A DNA stretch of 64,000 nt from NCBI GenBank assembly GCA_030512335.1, contig JAULSU010000002.1, positions 5,084,001-5,148,000 of the forward strand, in the 5' to 3' direction. Source of the stretch: Immersiella caudata. Lineage: Eukaryota; Ascomycota; Sordariomycetes; Sordariales; Lasiosphaeriaceae. Below the pieces are notes generated by a model. That model ran no database searches, was not told the origin of the DNA, and saw nothing but the letters and a program-made list of their open reading frames with translations. The position numbers and the translations under genes are program-made. Positions 44,682-56,883 of this stretch are shown here, piece by piece. Position 1 is the first letter of the stretch. Each line of letters opens with the position of its first letter.

Positions 44682-47251
44682 TCAGTTGGACTCCGAGCCT
44701 GCCGCGTCCAGATTCTGCGCAACGCTTTGGATCGCGGCCGCCAGGTCCACGTGGAAATACGGCCGGTTGATGCCGTATACAGGCACAACCCTCCCGTTGA
44801 CCCGCGCAGACGAGACAGGCGAGATCTCTCCGGCCTCGATATCACCAACACCCTTGCCAGCTCTTGGCACTTGCGGGACAGCGCCAGAGTCTGCCGCGCC
44901 GCCCACAGCGATGAGAGGACCAGAGTTGGTGCCCTTTTCACCCAATTCCTCAGAGTGAGCACGATCGGCACCAAAGCCTGCGGCGACAAGCGCCCGCTTG
45001 GTCCAGCGGTTGGCAATACCAGCGAAGTGCCATTCAACAATATCAGGCTCCGCATATCGGTTGAACTGGTTGCGCAGGTCGACCAGAGCCTGTGTGGCTG
45101 TCACGTCGAGGAAGTTCACGGCTGTGAAGTCAAGCACCACTGCACGAAGCGTTGGCCGAGAAACAATTTCTTCCGTGTCGACAGCCTGGCCGCGGCGCGG
45201 GCCTGGATCGTTCCAAGGACGATCCTGCACGGGACATGTCAGAACTTGCAATAATTTGAACCCGGATGGCAGAAGCTACTTACACCAATCTTCTCCCACT
45301 TGTCTAGCTGGGTCCTCCGGGTGTGCTTGAAGATGTGAACCGTCAAGGTGTCGAGATGACGGGCCGAGTTGACGTAGTTCAGTCCCTCCCCGAAGCGATA
45401 CACAAACACTCCTGGGTAGGGTGTTTTGAGGTCAATCTCGGGATTGGACAGGTCACATTTGTCAAGCGGAAGGAAGGCGGGGTGGGTGGTCTCGCCTACA
45501 GAGCCGGGCTTGTTGATGCTGGCGCCCCCGCGGACACTGTTTCGTGGTGCGCTGAAGACTTCGACTTTACCCAAGAAGCGACCGGGGCTCTTAGCAATTC
45601 GGAAAAGCAGAACGGCACCAGAGGCCGCGATCGTCACATAAATGCCGTTCTCAATCGAGGTGAAGATGGAGACAAATACACCAGCGAAGAAGATGACGAC
45701 TTCGAGAGGTGAGGTTTGCCAGTACCTGTAGACCTCGCGGGGCGGCGTGATCAGGTCACCAACGGCATGGATGATGATGGCGGCCAGCCCGGCGCTGGGG
45801 ATGTAGAAAAACACCGAAGTCAGGGCGTATAAGGCGAGAAGGACGATAACGGCGGTGAAAATACCAGCCAGGGGCGTCCGAACACCGGCCTTCGATTTAA
45901 TAGCAGTGCGCGAGAAGGATCCGGTGGCCGGGTAACCCCCGAGGAAGGGGCCGAAGATGTTGGTGAAGCCAATGGCGACAAGCTCCTGCGATGGGTTGAT
46001 GATGTAGTTGTTCACTCGGCCAAACGACTTGGAGATGGCGATGTGCTCAATGAGCAGGACGATGATGGTCACGGGAATATCTCCTGCGATGGCGCTGAGG
46101 ATTTCGGTGTCCACGCGAGGAGCGCCAGTCACCTGGAAACCTGGAGGCGGATTGTGTCAACTTTGTCACCACGCTTAACATGGTACGTTTGGCTTACCGC
46201 TTGGAACATGTCCCAGGATCTTGAACTTGGCCTTCTTGGGGTCTGTCACGCCCCTGTTTGCGAGCCAGCTGACAAGAATATACAGGATGACGATGAAGGC
46301 CATGCGGAGCGTTGAGATGAAAAACCACGTCTTGCGGCGACTCGGGTACTTGTTACCCATGTAGTTGCAGATCCAGCGGAAGAAGTACAGCGCGAAAAGC
46401 GCTGTCATGCCCATCGCAGCGTCCAGCTTCGCATTGGGCAGGGCCTTGAGAGTGTTGATGATGACGCGGTATGTTGCTTCACGGCTGTTGATGCCTGGAA
46501 TACCAAGGAGGGTGGGAACCTGGCCGGCAGCGATGCTTATCGCCGAACCGGTCATGAAGGCTCCGATGGCGACCAAGGGGATGAACTCGACGATGAAACC
46601 GAATCTCGTAATGCCAATGAAGAGCAAGACGCAACCGGAGATGAGGGCCAAGCTTCGAGCGATCGCCTCTGGCTCCAGTTCAGGATGCACCGCTCGGACT
46701 GAAATGATGATGTTTCCAACAATGGTCGACATGACGGCAACAGTCTACACTCACGTCAGCCAGCCACCCTCGGACTACGCCCAGAACTCTTTCTCGATCT
46801 TCGCTTACACCAATGGTGATGTCTTTCGACGTCGCAAACGCCCAGTACAGCAAGAAGCCGACGAACGACGTGTACAGGCCGTATTCTGGACCGAGCTGAG
46901 CAAGCTGAGCGTACGCCATACCCTGAGGCACGACGACGAAGCCGACAGTAACGCCTACTTGTTGTCAGCATCGCGCCATCGGAGAGGTGCGGAGCCACAC
47001 GCACCGGCGATGAGGTCGCCCAGAAGCCATGTCAGATTGTAATGGAATATCCAGCCAAGGAAGGGGAAGAGCTCCCGAAGGTATGCCGCGACGCCGGCGC
47101 CTGTTGGGAACAGGCTTCGCAGCCAGTCCCGAGTCGACACTTCCTCCTCGAGGAAGTCGCCGTCATCGAAGAAGGCGGTGTCGTTGAGGCGGTCCTCGGG
47201 GTCTATACCGAAGAAGCGCTTGACGCGGTCGCCAGTGGTGCTCTGAGCCAT
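44682..47251 (-). CDS. Sulfate permease, SulP family with STAS domain
   Basis: Plasma-membrane sulfate transporter of 779 residues (compare CYS-13/CYS-14 of Neurospora). Minus-strand exons: 47251-47005, 46954-46809, 46744-46198, 46140-45284, 45224-44682; four introns of 50-64 nt with GTGCGT or GTAAG-type donors, all in frame. The N-terminal region leads to a membrane core with VVVPQGMAYAQLAQLGPEYG, TSKDITIGTVAVMS, GFIVEFIPLVAIGAFMTGSA and GFTNIFGPFLGGYPATGSFS, all SulP hallmarks. The C-terminal STAS domain includes LRAVVLDFTAVNFLDVTATQ. In KDITIG|TVAVMS the residue after the intron is Thr where Pro is common. Expression of such genes is normally under sulfur control, but I did not identify a convincing regulator site. 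Confidence 0.95.
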
Positions 47252-50200
47252 GGTTGCGGTGCCGTGATGTGCGGTGCCTGGCAGATCTCAGGCGACGTGA
47301 GTGTGTCCCTGGCAAAGGGCGCTCGCGTGGGAGGGGAGCTTTATATGCGCGGCATGCAAGCAAGCCTAGATGTTCCCGGGGATGCAGTTAATTCCCTCTT
47401 GCAATGTGGTGGGCTTTGATGGTAGTACTGGAACTGCTGCCGCCGATCATCCCCCGGCCCTGCGGGTTGCAATGACACATGGGAACGCTGAGAGAATGCA
47501 GCACGCAGTGGTGGAACCGCGAGGTGCGGTGCGGCAAAGACCGACGCAAGGGTAGCGAACGCGGGTTGCGGCAGCCGGGACTCCCTCGACGTCTTTCCCC
47601 CCCATTTCCCCAAACCAGGTTTATTCGATATTTCAGCTCGAACGTGCAGAAGCAAGTGCTTCCTTCCATGTCCCGGACTGGCAGTGTTAGCCGGGGACGG
47701 TGTCATGGCTGCCACGGCCCCAACCCAATTCGCCAGAGATAGCTCGCGGGTTGGAGCCGCTGGGGGTTTTTCTGAACTGACGAGATCTCGCACCATTAGC
47801 AGTCCGCGCAAAGTTCCTTACCCCTCTCCGATGGACATGACGGGGACTGGCAAAGTTGCCCCTCCCAAGCTCCAGTGCGGGCCAGCGTGCCAGTGTCCTC
47901 GCTGGGTGCCGCGGTCCGGGCCAATTGCCAGGGCTTTGGCTCCACTGTTCCCTCAAACAGCCGGCAGATGGTCATCCAGCACCGAGGGTTCTCAACAACA
48001 CCGCCATCGGCTGGTAATGGCGGCGATATCAACCACAATTCTCGCCATCGACGTCTTGAAACACCAGTCTTGGTGTGCAGTCAAAAAGCCAAGACGGATC
48101 GCTCGGCACACGTCAATCGGGCTTCGAAATCTCTGGGCAGCGCTGGGCACTGGCTATTTCCCCCTGCCGCCACGGCGGACTAAGGCCTCCACGAAGCTTG
48201 GTTGCTGTGAGGCGCTCTGCACCCGCCTGGGCAAGTACACCAAGGCCAACAGGGACAGCAGGGTGTGCGACTTTACGACCGCTGTTTGTGGAGGAGGCAC
48301 ACACTCATCATGCCTTCGTTTTTGTCTCATTCGTCCTATTTCTTTGCATCTCCATCTCGTTGGTGTGACGATTCTTCCTAGCACTCCATACCTGTCATCC
48401 GTCCGTTGTCGGCTCTCCTGCTCTCTACTAAAGGGCATGGCTCTCAGGGGGATCTACCGTGATTCAGACAGGAGTGCTGAGTTGGGTAACCTGGAATCCG
48501 TTGAAGAACAGGTTCGACGCATCATGATCTCTGGGATATCCTCCAGACCCATCGTTCGTCCCTCGTACGTTGAACCGTGGAGAGTGCAGTCAGTACCTGC
48601 GTTTCAGGCATCATGAGGCGGTGTCGAATCATAGGTGTATTGCGTGCACAATACAGGCCAATCCGCCTCCCCGAAGAGTCGCTGTGCTTACAGCAGCCTT
48701 CAAAGCCAGAGTGGGTGCTCTGGCGCTGAAGTGCGGTGTGTTTTCCGCATTCGGCTTAGCGGGCTCATTGGCACGCCACAGTTGGCGTATAGAAGGGCCG
48801 CCCGCACGCTTGTACGAATGACGAATTGACAGGGGTCCGGTTGCGCCATCAAGCCTCCATATCTCGACACGACCCAAAGTGCAGAGTTGCATAATGAGTG
48901 AAGCGAGTGCTGCCCTTTCACATCCTTTTCAATCGGGTCTGCAGTCGCTCTCTCCGAGTCCAGTGGGGTGGTAGCCTACTAGTCGCTGGGCTAGCATGGG
49001 ATTCTTCCCCTTTCTCCGCGGCACACTCCGCACCGGTTCCAAGACACTGGGCTTGGAAATGCGACTGTTTGATCTAGATTGCGAGTTGGGACGATGAGCC
49101 GGTAAGGCTGTCTGTCACCGTCGAAGAGTTCACAGGAGGACCCGGACGAGACGGCACGTCAGAGGAAGGCTTGCCAGATGTCAGCGGGTGGCAACTGAAA
49201 TGGGCTCTGATTTGCATTAGAGCGACAAAGAGCCGTCATTACGAGTGAGGTTGTGGCGCGAAGCGGGGTTCCCAGCACGGTCGGCTCTAAAGATGCTCGG
49301 CGCACTTCCCGATAAGCTGGGCGACCCGGTTGCTGATCTGATCTGATCTGATCCGGCTACGGCAGAGACTCTCGAGAACACAGCCTTCGAGGAGCAGCCC
49401 ACGGGGATCGACAAAGCGGACGAGGAGACTAATTTTCTAAACCCTAGATCGATCTCACAATTTACCGAGCCCGTCACCGCTAAATTGTTGGCCTCGAAGT
49501 CGACATGGTCGAGAACACAATGGTACCACCCCTCACCCGAGCGCCAGTGGTTAGGGCCGGCTGCGCAGCATTCGATGGCAGATGACCCCCGCGTCAAGGC
49601 TTGGAAGCTGAGATTTTGGGCGCGGCGCAGATTGCGGGGAGCTGGAACCTGCCGGTCTTCTGGAAGGAATCGTCGTCTTCTTCCAGCCGCTCAGCTCCGC
49701 CCCGGCGATGACACAATCGGACTGCTGGCCGACGGCGATGCAAGGCGTCGGGTCCCCATGGAGATCAGCTCTCGACACTTGCGTCCTTCGGCCCGCTGGT
49801 CGACATCATCACCTCGGGGCTTCAGAGGGCGGTTGGCGACAGGATTGGTGGTCTGGGCGTTAGTGGGTTCGACAAGGGCATTTTGTGGTTTAGTGGCGTA
49901 ATCACGTCTTCTGACGCGATGCAGGTTGAGCGAAGCACTGCAGAGCGACCCCCCTTGGTTCCAGAGCAAAAGAGGGATTGGACGCCCACCTTGGACGGTG
50001 GGCTGGGCTCTTTGCCTTTACGTTGTGTTTACGTGAGCTTCTTCACGTCGCCCCCATCTTTGGCTAGGCGCCAGCAAGTGGCTGCTTTCTTTTTGCGGCG
50101 TTCCCTGTGACGTCTCTGGGCACACGATGCACGCTGCGCACGCTTTGCATCCGTTGGCGCAACAGAATGCGGGAAGGTGCCGCCGTGGAAGGCGCACCTG

Positions 50201-50578
50201 GGCCGCCCTGGAGCCCGAGAGTAGAGTCGGGGACCTACCGCTTTCCCGGCCTTCTCCTCTTCATATTTGCGGTTTATGGCGATCTACCATCCTCTTTAGA
50301 TGGTGTGCTTGCGTAAAGTGATCGCGTGGGTTCGTTCCGGAGATGCCAATTTTGAACTTCTTGAAGAATGCGACGTCCCGTACCTTGAACCAGTTTTGAC
50401 CGCAGTTCTACCTCTGCCCACACCCTGACGGCTCTGTTCTCGATTGAGCCGCCGAAGCAACCCGACTCCGACCCCCGATCCGAATCCTGACGCGCGACCG
50501 GCGCGCCGTAGCAAACGAAAACCTGCTGCTTGCCGTCTTGCTTTGCCGCACCGTCGAGAACCTAGGAAGCACGCAACA
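47252..50578. other. Long divergent intergenic region, sulfate permease / bHLH factor
   Basis: 3.3 kb with no convincing gene. A 310-codon frame at 47684-48616 has an irregular composition and no motif. A GATCT unit repeats about four times near 49334-49352. At 49380-49900 scattered peptide-like stretches in different frames could be the remains of a gene but I cannot identify it. Confidence 0.45.
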
Positions 50579-51766
50579 ATGCATCCTGTGCCCAGCAGCC
50601 GATTGGCCTACACCCTCGCTTCGAGGAGCGAGAGCTCCTTTCCTGAGCGACATGCTTGGTCGGAACCTGACGACATGTCGCATTTGGAGAGCGAGAGCCA
50701 CGAAGACGTCACCTATTCACAGCCAGGCTTTCCCAAGATTGACATCTTTGCGCCGGGTCTTTCGTCCTTTTGGCAGCAGAACTGGCTCGACCACAGTCAG
50801 CCACTCCTCCATCATCAAAGACACCCGGTTCGTAAACAATCCAGGGGATTCAATCGACCCGCAATCATACAATACTCTAACAAATCCCCCCAGCACCAAG
50901 ACAGAGTAACCCCTCCCCAAGCGCACCACTCCCAACCGCATCAAGTCCACCACGAGTTCTTCACTCCCTCGCCCATCTCCCCTGTCCAGCCCAGCGATGC
51001 CTCGGCCCAAGCCGAATGGGAAATCCTCCGCGCGACGACAACGACAGCGGGACACCATGCGCCTCCGCCAGGTCAACACTTCCCCTGGCTCCCCTCACAA
51101 GCCACGATGACCTCGTCCGACCCCAAGATCAAGGTCGAAGACGACTCCGACTCCAACTGGTCTCTAAACGAAAGCCTCGAAGAAATCCACCTCCCGCCCC
51201 TGATTCAACCCAACGTCCAGCGCCTACGAAGAGGAAGCACAGGTCGCGTGTCCAAAGTTGGCCGCGCCCCCGTCACGAAGTCCTCCGGAGCAATGTACCA
51301 AACCTTTCGCGTGGGGCGACCACGGCACCCGGGTGGTACAAACACTTCTTCCACAACAGAGAGAGTGGAAATCAACCTGTGCGGAACACCCTACGACACG
51401 ACAGCGGGAGGAACAACGGAGGATCTATCGCCGGATGACTACGCCGTGAAGGTTCAGGAGAGGAGGATTGCACATAAGTTGTCAGAGAAGAGCCGAAGGA
51501 ATCGGTTGACGGCGGCGATACGTGAGATTCAGAAGCTGATGCCTGCTGACGTGGAGAATAAGGACAAGGACGAGGGAGAGAAGGAGGAGGCGGTTGTGCA
51601 GGCACAGTCGATCAGCAAGGTGGATGTGGTGGAGATGGCAGTGGGCTTCGTGAGGAGGTTGAAAAGGGAGAATGAGAGGTTGGCGGCGAGGGTGAAAGTT
51701 GCGGAGGAGAAACTGCGGGAGAAGGAGGAGAAGAAGGAGAAGGAGATGACGCGGAAAGAGACGTAG
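50579..51766 (+). CDS. bHLH transcription factor, Pho4/NUC-1-like
   Basis: Nuclear DNA-binding protein of 395 residues from ATG 50579; no intron. Residues 1-290 are low-complexity with acidic patches, possibly activating. The basic-helix-loop-helix domain sits near the C-terminus: RRIAHKLSEKSRRNRLTAA has the His, Glu and Arg positions that read CACGTG-type E-boxes, helix 1 continues IREIQKLMP, an expanded acidic loop follows, and helix 2 is SKVDVVEMAVGFVRRL with a leucine/charged coiled extension to the end. The basic region most resembles the phosphate regulators Pho4/NUC-1/PalcA, so control of phosphate genes is a reasonable guess, not shown. The frame is open upstream to 50444 without an ATG. 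Confidence 0.85.
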   Translation: MHPVPSSRLAYTLASRSESSFPERHAWSEPDDMSHLESESHEDVTYSQPGFPKIDIFAPGLSSFWQQNWLDHSQPLLHHQRHPVRKQSRGFNRPAIIQYSNKSPQHQDRVTPPQAHHSQPHQVHHEFFTPSPISPVQPSDASAQAEWEILRATTTTAGHHAPPPGQHFPWLPSQATMTSSDPKIKVEDDSDSNWSLNESLEEIHLPPLIQPNVQRLRRGSTGRVSKVGRAPVTKSSGAMYQTFRVGRPRHPGGTNTSSTTERVEINLCGTPYDTTAGGTTEDLSPDDYAVKVQERRIAHKLSEKSRRNRLTAAIREIQKLMPADVENKDKDEGEKEEAVVQAQSISKVDVVEMAVGFVRRLKRENERLAARVKVAEEKLREKEEKKEKEMTRKET

Positions 51767-53284
51767 TCAGGGGGGATTGAACTTGATGTTTTAGATGGTG
51801 ATGATATTCTGGATTACGGGGTTTCTTTACCAGTGATGGTTTCAATTGGAGTCAAATGGTCCTCGCGCAGCATTCAAAGTTCAAAGTTCATGATTACTGA
51901 TTCTGTTGACCTGGAAGCGTTTCCAACCCGCCGGCCATGAATCAGCGCCCTGGGATCTCCAAGATCATCGTTTCGTCCCTTCCTCATCCTTACACTCAAG
52001 AAGTCGGGATCACCGAAGCAGACTGTTTTTTTTTCTCCCTCTGGCGTTGTCTGATTATTCGAGTTGGTTGCAAGCCAGGCGGCCATGTCGCCATTTGTGG
52101 CGATGGTCACGAAAATGATACCAAAACGATAATGAATAATGCCATCGATTTTGCAAGACACACACCGTCCGCCCTGAACCTCGCTGCCTCGGATGAAGCC
52201 ATCCCAATCTCACTCCTCTCCCGACTGAAAAGAGTGCGCAAAAAGCAAGGCGACCACCTGAGCCCCGTCCTGCCTCATGTCGCCTCCCCATGTCATTCAG
52301 CTCGCTTGTTTTTCCAGGTTTCCGCTTTCAAGTTGGCTAATGCCAAGCGTCCTCAGCTGAGTCCAGACGTGCCGGCGGGTGGATCTCCCCGCTGTGAGAG
52401 GGCTCTGGACCCCCAACAAATCCCTTCCTCTCGGCTCGTCCGCTGCTGGTGCTGGCCCTGGTAGGTTCCTCCCGTGCCTTTGCCTGACTTGTCACTTTGG
52501 GACCCGGGGGATGATGCCGAGGAGGGAAGGTCACGCAGAACCCCCACGGTCCTGGGGGTTTGGGATGTGGTAATGGGGAGGCGTGTTGGGGTCCACAGAG
52601 TGGGTGATGAGCTGCGGTGAGGTGACGGAACGCTGCTCCTGGCTGCTACTACGGTGTGATGCCGTTGGGACCCGACGCTAACCTATCGGGTATGGGTCCG
52701 CACCGTGCCCCATGAGACCAGGCCAGCTCGGTCGCGTGACCTCCTCCTTTTTAGGATCCCTGGTGCGATGGAGCGCCGGGCCTGGCTTGGTGGACTGGGC
52801 TTTTCCTTGGCTCTGAGGCGCTTCCGGGGCCTTGAGAGAAGTCTTGGAGCCAAGAAGGCCAAGATGGGAGGCGTGTGACAAAGGCTCCTGGTGTAGTGCA
52901 GCCAAGATGGTGGATGTTGGGGTGGGTTGGGGGAGAAACTTTATTTGTACTGCGTTGCTACCTGCCTACCCATGGTACCGTACCTACCTTGTGGTGTTGT
53001 GGTTGTGCAAGGGTTGTTGGTGGCAGGTGAGGTGTGACAGCTGGTGGAGACGACTTGGAGGTGGTGTTTGACCCTAACCCGCTGGTTTGAAATTGATCTT
53101 CATGCTGATGTCTTTGTTAATGTTTACTTCAGATATCTCTCATCCAGTATAGAATTTCTACAGATTGTCTTACTCTGGGCGACATTGCGTTGTTTTAGAG
53201 GATGTTGATGTTTCGGCTGCATCTTGCTAAACGCGACTTCTTCTGTGAATCAATTCAAACTCCCCCCTCCCTCCACCCCCGATC
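51767..53284. other. Intergenic, no gene seen
   Basis: 3' region of the bHLH gene and unassigned sequence becoming AT-richer after 53080. No supported feature. Confidence 0.5.
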
Positions 53285-53555
53285 TTTTTGATAATGTCTA
53301 TCTGCACCGTATGCCACACATAACCCTGGACTTTCCACCACATCACCACTACTGCGACAGCCCCTACTACTATCACGTTTAAGGCTTCCTTTCAGATAAA
53401 CAGCGGTATTGAAATTAATTTAAAAAGGCCGTAAAGGTTACTTTTAATACCTTCCTTTAGCTGGAAAAGGCCTCCGGCGTGGCGATAGTAAGCGCTGCCG
53501 CAGTGGTAGTAGTGTGTTATATGTGGGGATACGGTGCATATCAACGGAGAAGACG
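53285..53555. repeat. Imperfect fold-back (inverted) repeat, copies 1 and 2
   Basis: The left arm (about 53289-53415) contains GCACCGTATGCCACACATAA and CACTACTGCGACAGCCC. The right arm, read in reverse complement from about 53550 to 53440, has GCACCGTATCCCCACATATA and CCACTGCGGCAGCG in the same order, continuing to matching GGTATT segments at the centre. The arms differ by small gaps and many transitions. An AT-rich centre (AAATTAATTTAAAAAGG) lies near 53413-53430. It looks like an old MITE or the fold-back end of a decayed transposon. Confidence 0.65.
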
Positions 53556-54287
53556 TACGGTGCAAACAGACATTCTCTCCGGAAGGTGCAATCTCCGACT
53601 GTCTCTTTGGCACAATCCACTTTCAATCCTGCTGTGCCGATTTCCTTCCTCCGTCCACCCAAGCTCGACAAAATTCCGAATCACAATACGCAGTGAGCAG
53701 CTGAAACTATCGAGGTATTATATCTCCGTAGGTACTTTACCAAACTATACCCGCCATTACCCCCAGTCAACGTTACCTAGCTCGAAAGCAATGGACTTCC
53801 GACTCGGACACTGTCGCCCAACCCAACCACCCTCTGGTATTCAAGAGATCAGCCCTACGTTGACATTCCATCACCTCGTGTAGACCGCGCCGGAATCTCC
53901 GCTCGTTACCGAAACCGCAGCTTTCAGTTACGTCTCATCAACTTCCCCCAGGACGTCCAAGAAGCCCTCGCCAGGGTGATTACAAGCCATGCGGGACCCG
54001 AAAGTTGGCCGGCAGGCATACGTCCTGCTTGTCAAGACAGGGAAGCATTCACCATTGAGATGCGTTTGGAGGCCTTAGGTGTTCTACGTTGGCATCTGTA
54101 TCGAGGTCGCATGGAGAAATACATCTATCCAACAGGCTGTTATCAAGTGGTTGTACTTGAGAGGATGGTGGTTTGAGCATTCAATAGCTGTCAGGTCGAA
54201 GATTCCTTTCCTAGCAAGCTTGTCCCCGAAGATCCCTAAGGCTAGTAAGCTGTTAATGTGCCCTTATTAATTGCCCTAGGATGTCTA
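53556..54287. other. Region between repeat copies; possible gene fragment
   Basis: One frame between about 53881 and 54176 (ending TGA at 54174-54176) gives a protein-like stretch including LRLINFPQDVQEALARVITS, and another from 54079 is partly hydrophobic. Neither has a start, splice support or recognised family. Likely decayed sequence. Confidence 0.3.
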
Positions 54288-54395
54288 TTTGTACAGCACC
54301 ATCTGCCTATCTGCATCGTATCGCACACATAAACCTTGACTCTTCACCACACCACCACTACTGCGGCAGCCCCTGCTGCCGCTACAAGTGAGGCG
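54288..54395 (+). repeat. Third copy of the fold-back repeat arm
   Basis: CTGCATCGTATCGCACACAT followed by AAACCTTGACTCTTCACCAC and CACCACTACTGCGGCAGCCC matches the left arm at 53300-53375 in the same orientation, about 1 kb away. Differences are mainly C/T and G/A. Confidence 0.7.
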
Positions 54396-54430
54396 TTTTT
54401 TTTTTTGTTTTTTTTTTTTTGTTTTTTTTT
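54396..54430. repeat. Poly-T tract
   Basis: Three T runs separated by single G residues at 54407 and 54421. It directly abuts the third repeat copy. It could be the poly(A) end of a minus-strand retroposed sequence or simple low-complexity DNA. Confidence 0.7.
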
Positions 54431-55135
54431 ACAAGAGTAGCTCTAACTTTCGCCGAAGACGCCGAGCTTCTCGTGTTGCAGCATGCATCACTCGAAGAAA
54501 TCAATAACCTGGAGGGACGGGCATATCATCGGCCCAGCGTGTCGACACATGTCCCTGGCGAGCTGTCCATCGTGGGAGACACACGGGACCACTTGGCAAC
54601 AGCCATCACGGGAGTGTGGCCCGAACTTAGGTTTGGGACTCGGCCAGAGCCAGGATCACTGAGGCTCATCTATCCGTTAGGGGACAGCTCACACTCACTG
54701 GAGGCGATTGCAACTGGGCGGCAGGACTAACTTCTGCTCGGCATTTCTTGCCCTCAAGGACACCCTAGAGGATGCTGGATATGGTGTTTATGCCTAGTAG
54801 GAGACCCTCAACGCTGAAGGGCATACCGTGATTGTGAGGCGCGAGATAGAACCCCCGGATGATAAAGAAATCCATCAATAATGCCCACCCATGCCAGGGA
54901 TGGGCTTGGGAGAAACACTCACGCCACCACCAGCCATCTTGTCTCAACACCAACCACGATAGCCCCACTGGTATCAATTCCTTGACTATCTCAACTGACA
55001 TCATTCGACGTTGATGGAATGTTAAGCCTGGGGTGGACGGTGGGTTTAAGATGTCCCATCCCTGACAGTCGCAGCGATTCCAGGTCCCCAGCACTTGCAT
55101 TTACAGTTCCATTCGAAAAATCAAGAAACCCCACC
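54431..55135. other. Unassigned region, possible gene fragment
   Basis: An open frame ending at 54730 (about 100 codons, no ATG after the poly-T tract) reads AEDAELLVLQHASLEEINNL and onward in a fairly protein-like manner. I do not recognise it and see no exon partner. The rest is the probable promoter of the CAP gene. Confidence 0.3.
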
Positions 55136-55695
55136 ATGAAGCTTTCCGCCGCACGGGTTGTGTTCACAGCCTTCTTCCCAACTCACACCGCATCGGCAGC
55201 CACCATCCCAGACTGGGTTACGGTCAACTCCTCACCCTCCCCCACCAACCCCGACTTCATCGCCCTCTTGTTGGAAAAAAATCAAACTCGATCCGTGCTA
55301 GATACTCGGCGACTCCCCTTCAATGGTCCGCTGAAATCGCTCAGGTCGCTCTCCGAAAATCCAATGGCTGCATCCTAGATCACTCCGGCGTCTATGGCGA
55401 GAAAGCCTACGCCTTTTGGTTTGGTGTCCCCGAAACAAAGCCTGACTTTCCGGCTCAGGCACGCAGCGCCTTTGACGCCTGGGTCGCTGAGGATGAGAGG
55501 CAGGCTTATCTTGCGGGCGATCTTCTGGGGGGAAGGACACTTTACGCAGACTGTTGGAAAGCATCGAGGTTGATGGGATGCGCCTTCAGCACGATTCGGT
55601 GCAAGAATACTAGGAATCAGGAGTGGTGGTTTTATTGTGACATTGATCCCGCTGGGAACGTGATTGAGGAGTATGAGGGGAACGTGTCAACTTGA
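55136..55695 (+). pseudogene. CAP/SCP (PR-1-like) secreted protein gene with a frameshift
   Basis: A signal peptide starts at ATG 55136 (MKLSAARVVFTAFFPTHTAS). The N-terminal frame runs to about 55281 and would then stop at 55378. In the +1-shifted frame from about 55285 the CAP domain follows without a break: IRARYSATPLQWSAEIAQVA, HSGVYGEKAYAFWFG, AFDAWVAEDE, KASRLMGCAFSTIRC and the end YCDIDPAGNVIEEYEGNVST, stop at 55693-55695. The break coincides with a run of seven A at 55275-55281; one more A or two fewer would restore a single frame of about 186 residues. Either the gene is newly inactivated or the run is a sequence error. No intron fits. CAP proteins are secreted, often disulfide-linked and sterol- or lipid-binding. 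Confidence 0.7.
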
Positions 55696-56883
55696 GCGAA
55701 TGGATCACTTTGGAGCGAGTTCAAGCAAACTTGAAATTGACAGAGATAACTTGAGCATCCTCAGCACTCCCCCGTGTGTGCCGTACCCGGGTGGCCTCGC
55801 CGTCCAGCCTCCTGCGATTCATGCATGCAAGTGCTCCAATGCCGACCTATGGCTCTGGTTGTAATCAAACCTAGCCCTCCTATTTCCGCTCACGCCATTC
55901 ATAGCCTCGAAAGGACATCTCAGCGTCATGAAGCGAATCTACCTACCCTCTTTACCGCCCATTTTCATGAAGCTGGATAAAGACAGAAACCAACAGCAGC
56001 ACGAAGTCATCATCAGACCGGGGGAGAAATACTGCAGGCGATCCCCCTACATGTTTTGAACGAGATGTAAGCAAGTGCAGAGACTCGCAGATCAGAAGGA
56101 GCTTTGCTACAGTGCTGGGCATCAGAATCTGGCGTTTTGTGTGCTCAGGTACCGTTTGTTTCGGCTGCAGGAGTATGGCCGTCATGAAATCATCATAAGG
56201 GGAACGCAGATTCCTTGTTCCAATGATTCTCGTCCTTATTCGTCATCATGGAAATCCCTCGAGGTTGCCATTGGAGTGGACTAGTTCCGTTGAAAGGTGA
56301 TGAGAATGACAAGGAGAAGAAATAGATGGGGTGAGGTAGAGGTATCCTTGTGAGGCACCTGGAATTGAAACTGACTGGATAACGGGATACCCTAAATTGC
56401 CTGGTGTGTTGTTTGTGCCACAAAGCGCCACGACACGCATGAGTTGCTGCTTCGAGGCCAGGGCCTGGAGATTGTGACATCATTCAGGCATTATCGTGGT
56501 ACGCTGTCTCATTGGCTCCAGCGAAGCGCTGGAGTCATCACGGCGGGGCGGCCAGCTGACCGCCAATTCTTGGTGACGGTTTGCCAGCGGCAGAATTCTG
56601 CGTTGAAACCAGGGACCCTCTCCTAGTTTCCATGAAGTATCTTTGTCTTCAATCTGGTCTTTGTCTTGCTGCCTCAGCGCGCTGGAGCTCGACGCCCATT
56701 GTTTGTGTACTTGGTTATAATCGACACTGCTTCCACGGTCCCCAGCGCTGGCTTCGGGGCACTTCATCTGCAAGAGCGCTGACTTCACCGCACTCGACCC
56801 TGACAGCGGCTCTGCCTTCAAGCAACTTGTCTGGAGCGCCGCGAATAACCGGCCAGACGCCCTTACCAAGAGAAACCGCGAAT
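55696..56883. other. Intergenic, no gene seen
   Basis: No supported coding sequence; the overlapping frames on both strands near 56480-56890 lack motifs. The end is the promoter of the HD-domain gene. Confidence 0.45.

Noticed and set aside
47684..48616. Open frame of about 310 codons upstream of the sulfate permease
   Set aside because: Composition is irregular, there is no domain or signal, frames on the other strand are equally open, and it lies in a divergent promoter region.
49380..49930. Scattered peptide-like stretches (VENTMVPPLTRAPVV, GAAQIAGSWNLPVFWKE, GPLVDIITSGLQRAVGDRIG)
   Set aside because: They fall within one frame but are broken by stops and I cannot connect them to a family. 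Possibly a relic, but support is too weak to annotate as a pseudogene.
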